A stretch of DNA of 64,000 nt from Streptococcus suis (GTDB taxonomy: Bacteria; Bacillota; Bacilli; Lactobacillales; Streptococcaceae): contig NZ_LR738724.1 in the NCBI RefSeq assembly GCF_902702775.1, positions 1,674,001 to 1,738,000 of the forward strand, written 5' to 3'. Positions within the stretch are counted from its first letter, which is position 1. Each line of letters starts with the position of its first letter. A model generated the notes under the pieces. The model was given only the letters and a program-made list of their open reading frames with translations. It was not told the DNA's origin and ran no database searches. A program made the position numbers and the translations under genes. Shown here in pieces: positions 55,133 through 64,000 of the stretch.

Positions 55133-55151
55133 TTATAGTCAAAAGTTATAA
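55133..55151. promoter_or_regulatory. Palindromic box upstream of metE
   Basis: TTATAGTCAAAAGTTATAA, 82 bases before the metE start, matching the metQ box (read on the other strand) in 16 of 19 positions. The rest of the region 54945-55232 is AT-rich and holds no further gene. Confidence 0.65.
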
Positions 55152-55232
55152 CTCCCTCTAATTTTTTACAATTATACAAGAGTCGTTTTTTCTGTTAGGA
55201 TAGGGGCATAGAAATATTTTGGAGGAAAAAAC

Positions 55233-57482
55233 ATGACTACTACTATTATCGGCTTCCCACGTATCGGAGAACACCGTGAGTTAAAATTTATCACTGAAAA
55301 ATACTTTAGAAATGAAATTCCACAAGAAGAGCTTTTGGAAGCAGCTAAAGATCTACGTGCTAAGCACTGGAATATTGTTAAAGAAGCAGGCATTACTGAA
55401 ATCCCAAGCAACGACTTCTCCCACTATGACAATGTTTTGGATGCAGCTGTTCTCTTCAACATCGTACCTAAAGCAGTACAGAACCTTGACTTGACTGACC
55501 TTGAAAAATACTTCGCTCTTGCACGTGGTTATCAAGGAGAAAAAGGGGACGTTCGTGCTAGACCGATGAAAAAATGGTTCAACACCAACTACCACTATAT
55601 CGTTCCAGCTATTGAAAAAGATACAGAAATCAAACTAGCCGGTCATAAGATTTTCGATGAATTCCAAGAAGCAAAGAACTTGGGTATCACAACTCGTCCA
55701 GTTTTGATTGGTCCATTCACACTCTTACAATTAACTGATTTTGAAGAAGGTTTAACTGCTACTGATTTCGCTGATAGCTTAGTTACAGCCTACGGACAAG
55801 TCTTTGAGAAATTGGCAGAGCTTGGTGCTGAAAAAATCCAGCTGGACGAACCGAGCTTGGTCAAGGATTTGACTGCTGAAGAAAAAGCCCTTTTCCTACG
55901 TATCTACCAAACACTCTTGGCAGATAAGAAAGGTTTGCAAGTTCTCATCCAAACCTACTTCGGTGATGTTCGTGATATTTACACAGAATTGACCAGTCTA
56001 CCAGTTGATGCCATCGGTCTTGACTTTGTAGAAGGTAAGAAAACTGCCGCACTTGTTGCAACTGGTTTCCCAGCTGACAAGACCCTCTACGCTGGTATCG
56101 TCAACGGTAAAAATATCTGGCGCAACAACTACGAAAAGAGCCTGGCTGTTTTGGATGCTATTCCAGCTGAAAATGTCGTTATAACAACTTCTTGCTCCCT
56201 TCTTCATGTACCTTTCACAACTGCTAATGAAGAATTTGAACCAGCTATCCTCAACCACTTTGCCTTTGCAGTTGAAAAACTGAGCGAATTGCGTGATTTG
56301 GATGCCATCCGCAACGGTCAAGGCGAAGTTGCTCTCACAGCTAACAAGGAACTCTTTGCCCTTGAGCGTGTTGGTCGTGATGCAGCCCTTGCAGACCGTC
56401 TTGCAGGACTGACAGACGCTGACTATACACGCCTACCAGTCTTTGCAGAGCGTGAAGCCATTCAACGCGAGAAGCTAAACTTACCACTTCTTCCAACAAC
56501 AACGATTGGCTCTTTCCCTCAAACCAAGGAAGTCCGTAGCACACGCTTAGCTTTCCGTAAAGGAAATATCTCAGAAGAAGAATACGATGCATTTGTCAAA
56601 ACTCAAACAGATGAGTGGATTGCATGGCAAGAAGAAGTTGACTTCGACGTCTTAGTTCACGGTGAGTTTGAACGAAACGACATGGTAGAATACTTCGGCG
56701 AAAACCTGTCTGGTTACCTCTTCAGTAAAAACGGTTGGGTACAATCCTACGGTATGCGTGGAGTTAAACCACCAATCATCTGGGGTGATGTAACACGCTT
56801 GAACCCAATTACTGTTAAATGGTCTAGCTATGCTCAAAGCCGTACCAACAAACCAGTCAAAGGTATGTTGACAGGTCCTGTAACCATCCTCAACTGGTCT
56901 TTCCCACGTGAAGACATTTCTATCAAGGAATCAACCCTTCAAATCGCCCTTGCGATTAAGGAAGAAGTTCTCGACCTTGAAGCAGCTGGAATTAAGATTA
57001 TCCAAATCGACGAAGCAGCCCTTCGTGAAAAACTACCACTCCGTCGTAGCGACTGGTACAGCGAGTATCTTGATTGGGCAATCCCTGCCTTCCGTTTAGT
57101 ACACTCAACTGTTGCACCAGATACACAAATTCACACTCACATGTGCTATAGCGAATTTACTGACATCATTCCTGCCATCGACAATATGGATGCGGACGTT
57201 ATCTCCTTTGAAGCCAGCCGTTCAAATCTTGTTATTCTAGATGAACTCAAGGCTAAAAACTTCCAAACTCAGGTAGGTCCTGGTGTCTATGACATCCACT
57301 CTCCACGTGTCCCTGCCGTTGATGAAATTGCACACACAATCCAAGCCATCCTTGCTAAAGTACCGAAAGAAAAAGTTTGGATTAACCCAGACTGCGGACT
57401 CAAGACTCGTGGCGAATCAGAAACAAAAGCTAGTCTTATCCACTTGACTCAAGCAGCTAAGACAGCCAGAAAGGAACTCTAA
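55233..57482 (+). CDS. metE: Cobalamin-independent methionine synthase
   Basis: Makes methionine by moving a methyl group from 5-methyltetrahydropteroyl-triglutamate to homocysteine. The 749-residue protein has the duplicated barrel structure: N-terminal [16 protein letters not shown]-terminal [17 protein letters not shown]. Zinc ligands are visible in HTHMCYSEF (His, Cys), in [13 protein letters not shown] region (Glu) and NPDCGLKTR (Cys). Strong GGAGGAAAA site. Three bases separate it from metF. Confidence 0.97.
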   Translation: MTTTIIGFPRIGEHRELKFITEKYFRNEIPQEELLEAAKDLRAKHWNIVKEAGITEIPSNDFSHYDNVLDAAVLFNIVPKAVQNLDLTDLEKYFALARGYQGEKGDVRARPMKKWFNTNYHYIVPAIEKDTEIKLAGHKIFDEFQEAKNLGITTRPVLIGPFTLLQLTDFEEGLTATDFADSLVTAYGQVFEKLAELGAEKIQLDEPSLVKDLTAEEKALFLRIYQTLLADKKGLQVLIQTYFGDVRDIYTELTSLPVDAIGLDFVEGKKTAALVATGFPADKTLYAGIVNGKNIWRNNYEKSLAVLDAIPAENVVITTSCSLLHVPFTTANEEFEPAILNHFAFAVEKLSELRDLDAIRNGQGEVALTANKELFALERVGRDAALADRLAGLTDADYTRLPVFAEREAIQREKLNLPLLPTTTIGSFPQTKEVRSTRLAFRKGNISEEEYDAFVKTQTDEWIAWQEEVDFDVLVHGEFERNDMVEYFGENLSGYLFSKNGWVQSYGMRGVKPPIIWGDVTRLNPITVKWSSYAQSRTNKPVKGMLTGPVTILNWSFPREDISIKESTLQIALAIKEEVLDLEAAGIKIIQIDEAALREKLPLRRSDWYSEYLDWAIPAFRLVHSTVAPDTQIHTHMCYSEFTDIIPAIDNMDADVISFEASRSNLVILDELKAKNFQTQVGPGVYDIHSPRVPAVDEIAHTIQAILAKVPKEKVWINPDCGLKTRGESETKASLIHLTQAAKTARKEL

Positions 57483-57485
57483 TTT

Positions 57486-58346
57486 ATGATCGGTCAAACC
57501 CCAAGTCTCTCATTTGAAATTTTTCCTCCAAAACCAGCAGTAGGCAATGAAAAGATTATCCAAACTCTCGATGAGATGCAAGGTTTGGCCCCTCATTTTA
57601 TCAGTGTTACATGCAGCAATAACAATTTGAACGTAGAAGAGACTACTGTCAAGTTGGCTAACCATGTTCGCAATGAATTGCATATTCCAACTATCGCACA
57701 TTTGCCAGCTGCTTACTTGACAAAAGAAAAGGTCCGATCCGTTCTTCATTCTCTCGATGAAATTGGTGTGCATCAGATTTTAGCACTTCGTGGCGATATC
57801 ATTGAAGGTCTTTCCCCTAAAGAGGACTTCCAGTATGCAACTGACTTGATTTCCTTTATCAAGGAAGAAGCTCCACATTTTGACATTATTGGAGCCTGTT
57901 ATCCAGAAGTACATCCAGAATCACCAAATTCTGTCTCAGACATCAAAAATTTGAAAAAGAAAGTTGATGCCGGTTGCTCAACCTTGGTAACTCAACTCTT
58001 CTTCGATAACGAAGCATTTTATAACTTTCAGGAGAAATGTTCTCTAGCAGACATCGAAGTGCCTATTATCGCAGGTATTATGCCTATCATCAACAGGAAT
58101 CAGGCACTTCGACTCTTGAAAACCTGTGAGAATATCCGCCTCCCTCGTAAATTCAAGGCCATCTTGGAAAAATACGAGCACAATCCTGAATCTCTTCGGG
58201 CAGCAGGTCTGGCCTATGCTGTAGATCAAATTGTTGACTTAGTGACCAATGATGTGGCTGGTATCCATCTCTACACTATGAACAATGCCGAAACGGCCCG
58301 CACCATCCATCAAGCAACTCATTCGCTATTCAAACATTATAGTTAG
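57486..58346 (+). CDS. metF: 5,10-methylenetetrahydrofolate reductase
   Basis: FAD enzyme (286 residues) reducing methylene-THF to methyl-THF, the methyl donor for MetE. Opens with SLSFEIFPPKPAVGNEK, has HLPAAYLTKEKVRSVLHSLDEIGV, ILALRGDI and ATDLISFIKEEAPHFDIIGACYPEVHPE, all family motifs. Expressed with metE; ends at a strong terminator. Confidence 0.96.
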   Translation: MIGQTPSLSFEIFPPKPAVGNEKIIQTLDEMQGLAPHFISVTCSNNNLNVEETTVKLANHVRNELHIPTIAHLPAAYLTKEKVRSVLHSLDEIGVHQILALRGDIIEGLSPKEDFQYATDLISFIKEEAPHFDIIGACYPEVHPESPNSVSDIKNLKKKVDAGCSTLVTQLFFDNEAFYNFQEKCSLADIEVPIIAGIMPIINRNQALRLLKTCENIRLPRKFKAILEKYEHNPESLRAAGLAYAVDQIVDLVTNDVAGIHLYTMNNAETARTIHQATHSLFKHYS

Positions 58347-58352
58347 AAAACT

Positions 58353-58381
58353 CCCCTGAGCCCAAGCTCAGGGGTTATTCT
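58353..58381 (+). terminator. Terminator after metE-metF
   Basis: CCCCTGAGC (58353-58361) and GCTCAGGGG (58366-58374), loop CCAA, followed by TTATTCT. Confidence 0.85.
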
Positions 58382-58644
58382 ATGCCCTGTGACTCCCAAA
58401 GACTACATGATAAATTTTTCACCCCATCATGACATTAATCCAGCAGATGTCTAGGTATGTGACATCTTGCTTACAATAACGAACAGCCATTTAAAATACA
58501 GTCACAAGGAGTAAAAATGACACTAAGAGGAGACAGAGAAGCGACGAAATAGAAAAATAGACTCCATCCGTTTTCAATTTACAATATTCAATACAGCATT
58601 ATGCTGAATAAATCACATTGATTCCCATATATTTTAATCGTAAA
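58382..58644. other. AT-rich intergenic stretch with one tiny possible ORF
   Basis: No conserved gene. The only point of note is ATG at 58516 preceded by AAGGAG, coding for MTLRGDREATK before a stop; no homologue recognised and no promoter evident. Confidence 0.4.
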
Positions 58645-58676
58645 TAAAAAAACTGACCTTCAAATAAAGATCAGTT
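58645..58676 (-). terminator. Terminator after the purine permease
   Basis: Minus-strand AACTGATCTT / AAGGTCAGTT (one T-G pair), 6-base loop, followed by six T. Confidence 0.9.
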
Positions 58677-58693
58677 CAAGGATAATAAACAGA

Positions 58694-60154
58694 TTACAAG
58701 ATGGCTAGAATAATGAAATTCAGAATAAATAGAGCTGTGGCACCCCAAAGGATTGGATGAATTTCTTTAGCCTTACCTGTAGAAACTTTTACCAAGCAAT
58801 AGAAGATAAAGGCTGCTGCAATACCGTAAGAGATAGAGAAGCAAAGCGCCATGAAGAAGGCCGCAAAGAAGGCTGGAAGAGCGTCTTCAAACTGGCTCCA
58901 ATCCACATCTAGGAATGATGAAACCATCATGACACCGACGATAATCAAAGCTGGAGCAGTTGCCGCTGCTGGTACAATACCGATAAATGGCAAGATAAGA
59001 ATTGAAAGAAGGAAGAGAACCGCTGTTGTAACAGCTGTCAGACCAGTACGACCACCTGCAGAGATACCTGCAGCCGATTCAACATATGTCGTTGTATTTG
59101 AAGTACCAAATAGTGCACCGATAGAGGTACCAATCGCATCTGCAAAGAGCGCCTTGTCCATCTTAGAGTTAAAACCTGTACCATTTTCGAGAGCTTTTTC
59201 ATCTTCTTCTGAGAAAATACCAGTCTTACGACCTGTACCGATAAAGGTACCAAGTGTGTCAAAGGTATCTGACAAGCTGAATGCAAAGATAGTCATCAAA
59301 ACAAGTGGTAGACGGCTTGAGTCTGCAAAGAGCGAAGATAAACCATCAAAAGCCGCTAGGAAAGTTGTACCAAGCTCCGCAAAGGCTGTACCGATATTGT
59401 TGTTTGCAAAATCGATTGTAGACAGATCCACAACACCTGCTGGAATTCCAGCTAAAGTCGTTGCAATAATACCAATCAAAATTGCTCCACGCACGTTCTT
59501 AATAACCAAAACAGCTGTCAAGAGGAGACCGAACACTGTCAAGAGAACACTTGGATCAGTAAAGGTTGAAATACCAGGTACGACACCACCACCAGCAAAA
59601 ACTGAGAAAACACCGTTTGAGAATGTTTCTGCTGTTGCATCTGCCGGAGCAACACCATTTACAGTAATAATATCTGAACCAGATGTCAAGAAGGTGATTA
59701 AATTAGAGTTTTTAAAACCAAGATAGGCAACGAAAACCCCGATACCTCCACCGATGGCATGTTGTAAACTAACTGGAATCGCCTTGATAATACTCTTACG
59801 AACCTTTGTAACTGTGATAAAAACGTTAAACAAACCGCAGAGGAAAACCATTGCCAAAGCTTCTTGCCAAGTAAAACCAAGACCAATAACCACTGTATAA
59901 GTAAAGAAGGCATTCAACCCCATACCTGGTGCCAAGGCGTAAGGTACGTTAGCAAATAATCCCATAACAAGCGTTGAAACTGCACTGGCAATTATTGTAG
60001 CCAAGAAAACAGCCTGTGTTGGCATTCCAGCAACGCTTAACACACTAGGGTTAACAAACAAGATATATGACATGGCAAAGAAAGTCGTAAGTCCTGCCAT
60101 AATTTCTGTAGAAACAGTCGTTCCATGTTCTTTCAATTTAAAAAATTGATCCAT
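58694..60154 (-). CDS. NCS2 family purine permease (adenine/guanine/hypoxanthine)
   Basis: A 486-residue membrane transporter with twelve or more helices of the AzgA/PbuG-like branch of nucleobase transporters. Signature segments: TTVSTEIMAGLTTFFAMSY, APGMGLNAFFTYTV, SLQHAIGGGIGVFVAYLGFKN, DTFDTLGTFIGTGRK and GTSNTTTYVESAAGI. Regulated probably by PurR: an exact PurBox lies 122 bases upstream. Transports hypoxanthine, guanine or adenine; exact specificity not inferable. It has its own promoter and terminator. Confidence 0.93.
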   Translation of the reverse strand: MDQFFKLKEHGTTVSTEIMAGLTTFFAMSYILFVNPSVLSVAGMPTQAVFLATIIASAVSTLVMGLFANVPYALAPGMGLNAFFTYTVVIGLGFTWQEALAMVFLCGLFNVFITVTKVRKSIIKAIPVSLQHAIGGGIGVFVAYLGFKNSNLITFLTSGSDIITVNGVAPADATAETFSNGVFSVFAGGGVVPGISTFTDPSVLLTVFGLLLTAVLVIKNVRGAILIGIIATTLAGIPAGVVDLSTIDFANNNIGTAFAELGTTFLAAFDGLSSLFADSSRLPLVLMTIFAFSLSDTFDTLGTFIGTGRKTGIFSEEDEKALENGTGFNSKMDKALFADAIGTSIGALFGTSNTTTYVESAAGISAGGRTGLTAVTTAVLFLLSILILPFIGIVPAAATAPALIIVGVMMVSSFLDVDWSQFEDALPAFFAAFFMALCFSISYGIAAAFIFYCLVKVSTGKAKEIHPILWGATALFILNFIILAIL

Positions 60155-60192
60155 TTTTTCATTTCTCCTTTTAATTTACGAACGATAAAAAC

Positions 60193-60221
60193 ATTATAAT
60201 CAAAAAACATTCCAATTTCAA
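60193..60221 (-). promoter_or_regulatory. Promoter of the purine permease
   Basis: Minus strand TTGAAA (60216-60221) and perfect TATAAT (60193-60198), spacer 17. A cre-like TGAAAACGTTATTT lies just upstream (60234-60247). Confidence 0.75.
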
Positions 60222-60275
60222 GTTTTTTAATCTTGAAAACGTTATTTTATTAATTTACAACTCGGAATATTCGTA

Positions 60276-60288
60276 ATTACCGAACATT
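60276..60288. promoter_or_regulatory. PurBox
   Basis: ATTACCGAACATT, an exact match to the lactococcal/streptococcal PurBox AWWWCCGAACWWT, about 55 bases upstream of the -35. A second, weaker match (ATTTACGAACGAT) is at 60174-60186, downstream of the -10. Confidence 0.7.
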
Positions 60289-60328
60289 ACAAACTTGCAA
60301 AAAAATCTATATAAATTTACTTGCTTCT

Positions 60329-60357
60329 TTGCTTTTATTATCTCCTTTTGTTATACT
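60329..60357 (+). promoter_or_regulatory. Promoter for the HAD hydrolase gene
   Basis: TTGCTT (60329-60334) and TATACT (60352-60357), spacer 17; leader of about 135 bases. Confidence 0.55.
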
Positions 60358-60499
60358 GGAAATTATTAGTTCAAGATATGGTTACCTACAAGTACTATTC
60401 TTTGACACATAAAATAATTTCTCAGCAATCTAGCTACTAGCTAAACATTATTCACTATTAAAACTAGTATAACAACTCTAGAAAGGAATGCTATTAAAT

Positions 60500-61312
60500 A
60501 TGAAGAAAAAAATCATAGCTTTCGATTTGGACGGCACATTGCTCAATAATGATAGCCAATTATCTGATTATACCATCTCAACTATAAAGAAGGTCCGCCA
60601 AGCAGGACACACCGTTCTTATCGCCACAGGTCGCCCCTATCGAATGGCTGAAAAATTTTACCAACAACTAGAACTGGATACTCCAATGATTAATTTCAAC
60701 GGTTCTTTAGTTCACATCCCTGGAAAGAAATGGCAATGGGAACAAAATATTTTAATCGACAAAAAATACCTACTCGAATTTCTAAAAGAAGAAGAAACAT
60801 TCGAGGCAGATTTTATTGCTGGTGAATACAAGAATAAATTCTACATCACTCAAAAGAACTTAGATAAGATTGATCCTGCTCTGATGGGGGTTGAACAGAT
60901 TACTCCAGATACACTCATCAAACCTGAATTAATCACTAGTGATCCTCATTCCATCCTTATGCAGACTCGTGCAACTGATAAGTATGAACTTGCAAAAGAA
61001 ATGAATGCCTATTTCAAAGATGAATTAGAAATCAATACGTGGGGAGGACCATTAAATATCCTCGAAACTTGTGCAAAAGGTGTCAATAAGGCAACCGCTC
61101 TGAGCTATGTTCTTAACCTCTACCAAGCCACTCCTAGCGACTTAATTGCCTTCGGAGATGAGCACAACGATGTTGAGATGCTAGACCTAGCAGGAACAGC
61201 CTATGCCATGAAAAATTGTAGCGATACACTTCGTCCACATGCCGACAGATTGACAGCATTTGCTAATTTTGAAGATGGTGTCGCACGTGAACTAGAAAAC
61301 CTATTTTTATAG
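60500..61312 (+). CDS. Cof-type HAD-IIB family phosphatase
   Basis: Cytoplasmic sugar-phosphate or flavin-phosphate hydrolase (270 residues). HAD motifs: I FDLDGTLLNND (nucleophile Asp at residue 9), II LIATGRPYR, III Lys in KGVNKATAL, IV FGDEHNDVEML. The IIB cap lies between about 85 and 195. Substrate unknown. Start MKKKIIAFDLDGT at 60500; an ATG four codons earlier lies right on the GAAAGGA site and is rejected. Ends at a terminator. Confidence 0.92.
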   Translation: MKKKIIAFDLDGTLLNNDSQLSDYTISTIKKVRQAGHTVLIATGRPYRMAEKFYQQLELDTPMINFNGSLVHIPGKKWQWEQNILIDKKYLLEFLKEEETFEADFIAGEYKNKFYITQKNLDKIDPALMGVEQITPDTLIKPELITSDPHSILMQTRATDKYELAKEMNAYFKDELEINTWGGPLNILETCAKGVNKATALSYVLNLYQATPSDLIAFGDEHNDVEMLDLAGTAYAMKNCSDTLRPHADRLTAFANFEDGVARELENLFL

Positions 61313-61317
61313 GCATC

Positions 61318-61344
61318 AAAAACCTGATAAACTGTCAGGTTTTT
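61318..61344 (+). terminator. Terminator after the HAD gene
   Basis: AAAAACCTGA / TCAGGTTTTT with a short loop; the T run is part of the stem. Confidence 0.85.
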
Positions 61345-61432
61345 GTCATATTCGTTGCATATTTTTATCACTTTTTTGAAACCAACTTATGAAAAATTTC
61401 GGAAATATTTTGCACTATTAACATAATTCCTC

Positions 61433-61462
61433 TTGACAAATACACTGAAAACGTTTTATAAT
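61433..61462 (+). promoter_or_regulatory. Promoter and cre site of the mannose PTS operon
   Basis: Perfect TTGACA (61433-61438) and perfect TATAAT (61457-61462), spacer 18. A cre-like TGAAAACGTTTTAT (61446-61459) sits in the spacer and over the -10, consistent with CcpA control by blocking RNA polymerase. About 77 bases of leader precede the start. Confidence 0.8.
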
Positions 61463-61539
61463 AGACAAGTTCAAAAAATGTAAGCCTATTCATAGTTTTA
61501 CATTTCAAAGGAACTAGAAAAAATTTAGGAGGATCAATA

Positions 61540-62532
61540 ATGAGTATTGGAATCATTATTGCAAGTCATGGCGAATTTGCTGCTGGTATTCATCAGTCAG
61601 GTTCAATGATCTTTGGCGAACAAGAAAAAGTACAAGTTGTTACTTTTATGCCAAGTGAAGGTCCAGATGATTTATACGCTAAGCTAAATGCTGCCGTGGA
61701 CGCATTCGATGCCGATGATGAAGTTTTGGTTTTGGCTGACCTTTGGAGTGGTTCACCATTCAACCAAGCAAGTCGCGTAGCTGGTGAAAATCCAGATCGT
61801 AAGTTTGCTATCATCACCGGTCTAAACTTGCCAATGCTTATCCAAGCTTACACAGAGCGTATGATTAACGCTGCTGCTGGCGTGGAAGAAGTTGCGGCAA
61901 ACATTATCAAGGAAGCCAAAGATGGTATCAAAGTTCTTCCAGAAGAACTTCAACCAGCTGAAGCTACTCCTGTTGCCGATGCTGCTCCTGTTGCACTACA
62001 AGGTGCTATCCCTCCAGGTACTGTTATCGGTGATGGCAAGTTGAAAATCAACTTAGCCCGTATCGACACTCGTCTCTTGCACGGTCAAGTGGCGACTGGT
62101 TGGACTCCTGCTTCCAAAGCAGATCGTATCATCGTTGCATCAGATACAGTTGCCAAAGATGAATTGCGTAAACAACTCATCAAACAAGCTGCACCTGGTA
62201 ACGTAAAAGCGAACGTTGTCCCAATCAAGAAATTGATTGAGGTTTCTAAAGACCCTCGATTCGGTAACACTCACGCCTTGATTCTTTTCGAAACTCCTCA
62301 AGAAGCTCTTGAAGCAATTGAAGGTGGTGTTGAAATCAAAGAATTGAACGTTGGTTCTATGGCTCACTCAACTGGTAAAACAATGGTTAACAACGTATTG
62401 TCAATGGACAAAGATGACGTTGCAACCTTTGAAAAATTGCGTGACCTTGGCGTTGAATTTGATGTGCGTAAAGTACCAAACGATTCGAAGAAAGACTTGT
62501 TTGAACTTATCAACAAGGCAAACGTTCAATAA
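61540..62532 (+). CDS. manL: PTS mannose transporter subunit IIAB
   Basis: Soluble phosphotransfer protein (330 residues) of the mannose/glucose PTS. IIA domain with phospho-His10 ([15 protein letters not shown]), an Ala/Pro-rich linker (about 138-160), then IIB domain with phospho-His181 in [14 protein letters not shown]. Streptococcal ManL also takes part in carbohydrate-dependent regulation. First gene of manLMN; strong GGAGGATC site. Confidence 0.96.
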   Translation: MSIGIIIASHGEFAAGIHQSGSMIFGEQEKVQVVTFMPSEGPDDLYAKLNAAVDAFDADDEVLVLADLWSGSPFNQASRVAGENPDRKFAIITGLNLPMLIQAYTERMINAAAGVEEVAANIIKEAKDGIKVLPEELQPAEATPVADAAPVALQGAIPPGTVIGDGKLKINLARIDTRLLHGQVATGWTPASKADRIIVASDTVAKDELRKQLIKQAAPGNVKANVVPIKKLIEVSKDPRFGNTHALILFETPQEALEAIEGGVEIKELNVGSMAHSTGKTMVNNVLSMDKDDVATFEKLRDLGVEFDVRKVPNDSKKDLFELINKANVQ

Positions 62533-62563
62533 ATCGATCTGTTAGTATAGAAAGGATTACAAC

Positions 62564-63373
62564 ATGTCAGATATTACACTTATTTCTGCAATTCTCGTTG
62601 TCATCGTTGCCTTCTTCGCTGGTCTTGAAGGTATCCTTGACGAATTCCAATTCCATCAACCATTGGTAGCTTGTACCCTTATCGGTCTTGTGACTGGTAA
62701 CTTGGCTGCAGGTGTTATGCTTGGTGGTTCTCTACAAATGATTGCACTTGGTTGGGCAAACATCGGTGCAGCTGTTGCTCCTGACGCTGCTCTTGCTTCT
62801 GTAGCTGCTGCAATCATCATGATCAAAGGTGGCGACTTCTCAACTGAAGGTATTGCCGTTGCAACAACAACTGCTATCCCTCTTGCCGTAGCTGGTCTTT
62901 TCCTTACAATGATCGTTCGTACTATCTCAGTCGGTCTTGTACACGGTGCTGACAACGCTGCTAAAGATGCAAACTTCGCTGCTGTAGAACGTTACCACTT
63001 GTTTGCTCTTCTCCTTCAAGGTTTGCGTATCGCAGTTCCTGCAGCTCTTCTTCTAGCAATTCCAGCTGAGGCAGTTCAAGCAGTTCTTGAGTCTATGCCA
63101 GCTTGGTTGTCAGGCGGTATGGCTGTCGGCGGTGGTATGGTTGTTGCCGTAGGTTACGCTATGGTTATCAACATGATGGCAACTCGTGAAGTATGGCCAT
63201 TCTTCGCACTTGGTTTTGCCTTTGCTGCTATCAGCCAATTGACACTTATCGCACTTGGTGTTATCGGTGTTGCAATCGCGCTTATCTACCTCAACTTGTC
63301 AAAACAAGGCGGATCAGGTAACGGTGGTGCTTCATCTAACGACCCAATCGGCGACATCCTTGAAGACTACTAA
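62564..63373 (+). CDS. manM: PTS mannose transporter subunit IIC
   Basis: Membrane subunit (269 residues) forming the sugar channel with IID. Helical throughout: GNLAAGVMLGGSLQMIALGWANIGAAVAPDAALAS is the family signature. C-terminal soluble tail SGNGGASSNDPIGDILEDY. Starts 31 bases after manL. In lactic acid bacteria this protein with ManN is also a receptor for class IIa bacteriocins. Confidence 0.95.
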   Translation: MSDITLISAILVVIVAFFAGLEGILDEFQFHQPLVACTLIGLVTGNLAAGVMLGGSLQMIALGWANIGAAVAPDAALASVAAAIIMIKGGDFSTEGIAVATTTAIPLAVAGLFLTMIVRTISVGLVHGADNAAKDANFAAVERYHLFALLLQGLRIAVPAALLLAIPAEAVQAVLESMPAWLSGGMAVGGGMVVAVGYAMVINMMATREVWPFFALGFAFAAISQLTLIALGVIGVAIALIYLNLSKQGGSGNGGASSNDPIGDILEDY

Positions 63374-63390
63374 GAGAAGGGAGATTCATC

Positions 63391-64000
63391 ATGTCAGAAA
63401 AAATTCAACTTTCCGTAAGCGATCGTAAAAAAGTTTGGTGGCGTTCAACCTTCCTTCAAGGTTCATGGAACTATGAGCGTATGCAAAACTTAGGTTGGGC
63501 TTATGCAATGATCCCAGCTATCAAAAAACTTTACACTAAAAAAGAAGATCAAGCTGCTGCTCTTGAGCGCCACTTGGAATTCTTCAACACACACCCATAC
63601 GTTGCTTCACCAATCCTTGGTGTAACTCTTGCCCTTGAAGAAGAGCGTGCTAATGGTGCTGAAATCGATGACACAGCTATCCAAGGTGTGAAAATCGGTA
63701 TGATGGGACCTCTTGCTGGTATCGGTGACCCAGTCTTCTGGTTTACTGTTCGTCCAATCCTTGGTGCTCTTGGTGCTTCACTTGCACTATCTGGGAATAT
63801 CATGGGACCAATCATCTTCTTCCTTGGTTGGAACGCAATCCGTATGGCCTTCCTATGGTATACACAAGAATTTGGTTACAAGGCTGGTAGCGAAATCACT
63901 AAAGACATGTCTGGTGGTATCCTTCAAGACATCACTAAAGGTGCTTCAATCCTTGGTATGTTCATCCTTGCCGTTCTTGTTCAACGTTGGGTATCTATCA
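63391..64000 (+). CDS. manN: PTS mannose transporter subunit IID, 3' truncated by window edge
   Basis: First 203 residues of the IID subunit, about 300 expected. Family start KIQLSVSDRKKVWWRSTFLQGSWNYERMQNLGWAYAMIPA and GPLAGIGDPVFWFTVRPILGALGASLAL are present. 17 bases after manM with AAGGGAG. The gene runs off the window. Confidence 0.95.
   Translation, partial: MSEKIQLSVSDRKKVWWRSTFLQGSWNYERMQNLGWAYAMIPAIKKLYTKKEDQAAALERHLEFFNTHPYVASPILGVTLALEEERANGAEIDDTAIQGVKIGMMGPLAGIGDPVFWFTVRPILGALGASLALSGNIMGPIIFFLGWNAIRMAFLWYTQEFGYKAGSEITKDMSGGILQDITKGASILGMFILAVLVQRWVSI

Noticed and set aside
58516..58551. Tiny ORF MTLRGDREATK with a good AAGGAG site
   Set aside because: Eleven codons, no promoter or partner gene seen; a chance match is as likely. 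Noted only in the intergenic entry.
58851..59726. 291-codon open frame on the plus strand inside the purine permease gene
   Set aside because: Antisense shadow of the permease: Lys/Val/Pro-rich composition without motifs, no ribosome site, fully inside a well-recognised gene.

Overview
The window looks like a chromosomal segment of a low-GC Streptococcus, most probably Streptococcus suis or a close relative. Evidence: streptococcal gene order (nrdR-dnaB-dnaI-der; rsmH-ftsL-pbp2x-mraY; metQ-M20 peptidase-metN-metP; metE-metF; manLMN), a CovR-type regulator with no adjacent CovS kinase, and intergenic repeats of streptococcal type. The species call is inference; no rRNA or typing gene is present. 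No tRNA, rRNA, CRISPR array, complete insertion sequence or prophage was seen.

Layout. 1-13.0 kb: 3' end of pepC, a Bax-inhibitor-like membrane protein, an HD protein, an rRNA methyltransferase, acylphosphatase, yidC, greA, mltG, a GNAT gene, murC, an unknown disordered protein and a SNF2 helicase. 13.0-25.0 kb: two small paralogous membrane proteins, der, a nitroreductase, dnaI, dnaB, nrdR, an AI-2E family protein, orphan covR, gnd, a DUF177 protein, trxB and a DEAD-box helicase. 25.2-29.8 kb: cell-division cluster mraY, pbp2x, ftsL, rsmH. 29.8-32.5 kb: accessory island with a small XRE regulator, an array of four matching dyad operators, a hairpin-rich repeat and a run of small membrane proteins (DUF3278 type). 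32.5-39.3 kb: a set of genes matching the flavin-based extracellular electron transfer locus of Listeria (eetA, dmkA, fmnB, a PplA-like FMN-binding lipoprotein, dmkB, ndh2, eetB). 39.5-45.1 kb: TrkH/TrkA potassium uptake, MATE exporter, a small membrane protein, an M50-type protease-like protein and a DUF896 protein. 45.1-50.1 kb: T-box-controlled glycyl-tRNA synthetase genes with an unknown gene inserted between the two subunits, then a B3/4-domain gene preceded by a probable attenuator. 50.1-58.3 kb: methionine uptake and synthesis, sharing a palindromic box. 58.7-64 kb: purine permease, HAD phosphatase and mannose PTS (manN runs off the end).

How the genes work together. Ndh2 would oxidise NADH and pass electrons to a demethylmenaquinone made by DmkA/DmkB from imported precursor, then through EetA/EetB to the flavinylated lipoprotein that FmnB matures, giving a fermentative coccus a route to reduce extracellular acceptors. 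MetQNP imports methionine while MetE/MetF make it. ManLMN is under an apparent CcpA (cre) site.

Most notable points: the electron-transfer locus; a CovR whose receiver lacks the phospho-acceptor Asp (Ser53) and two acidic-pocket residues; the operator array apparently split by a hairpin-rich repeat; that repeat family itself (three copies); and the attenuator before the B3/4 gene.
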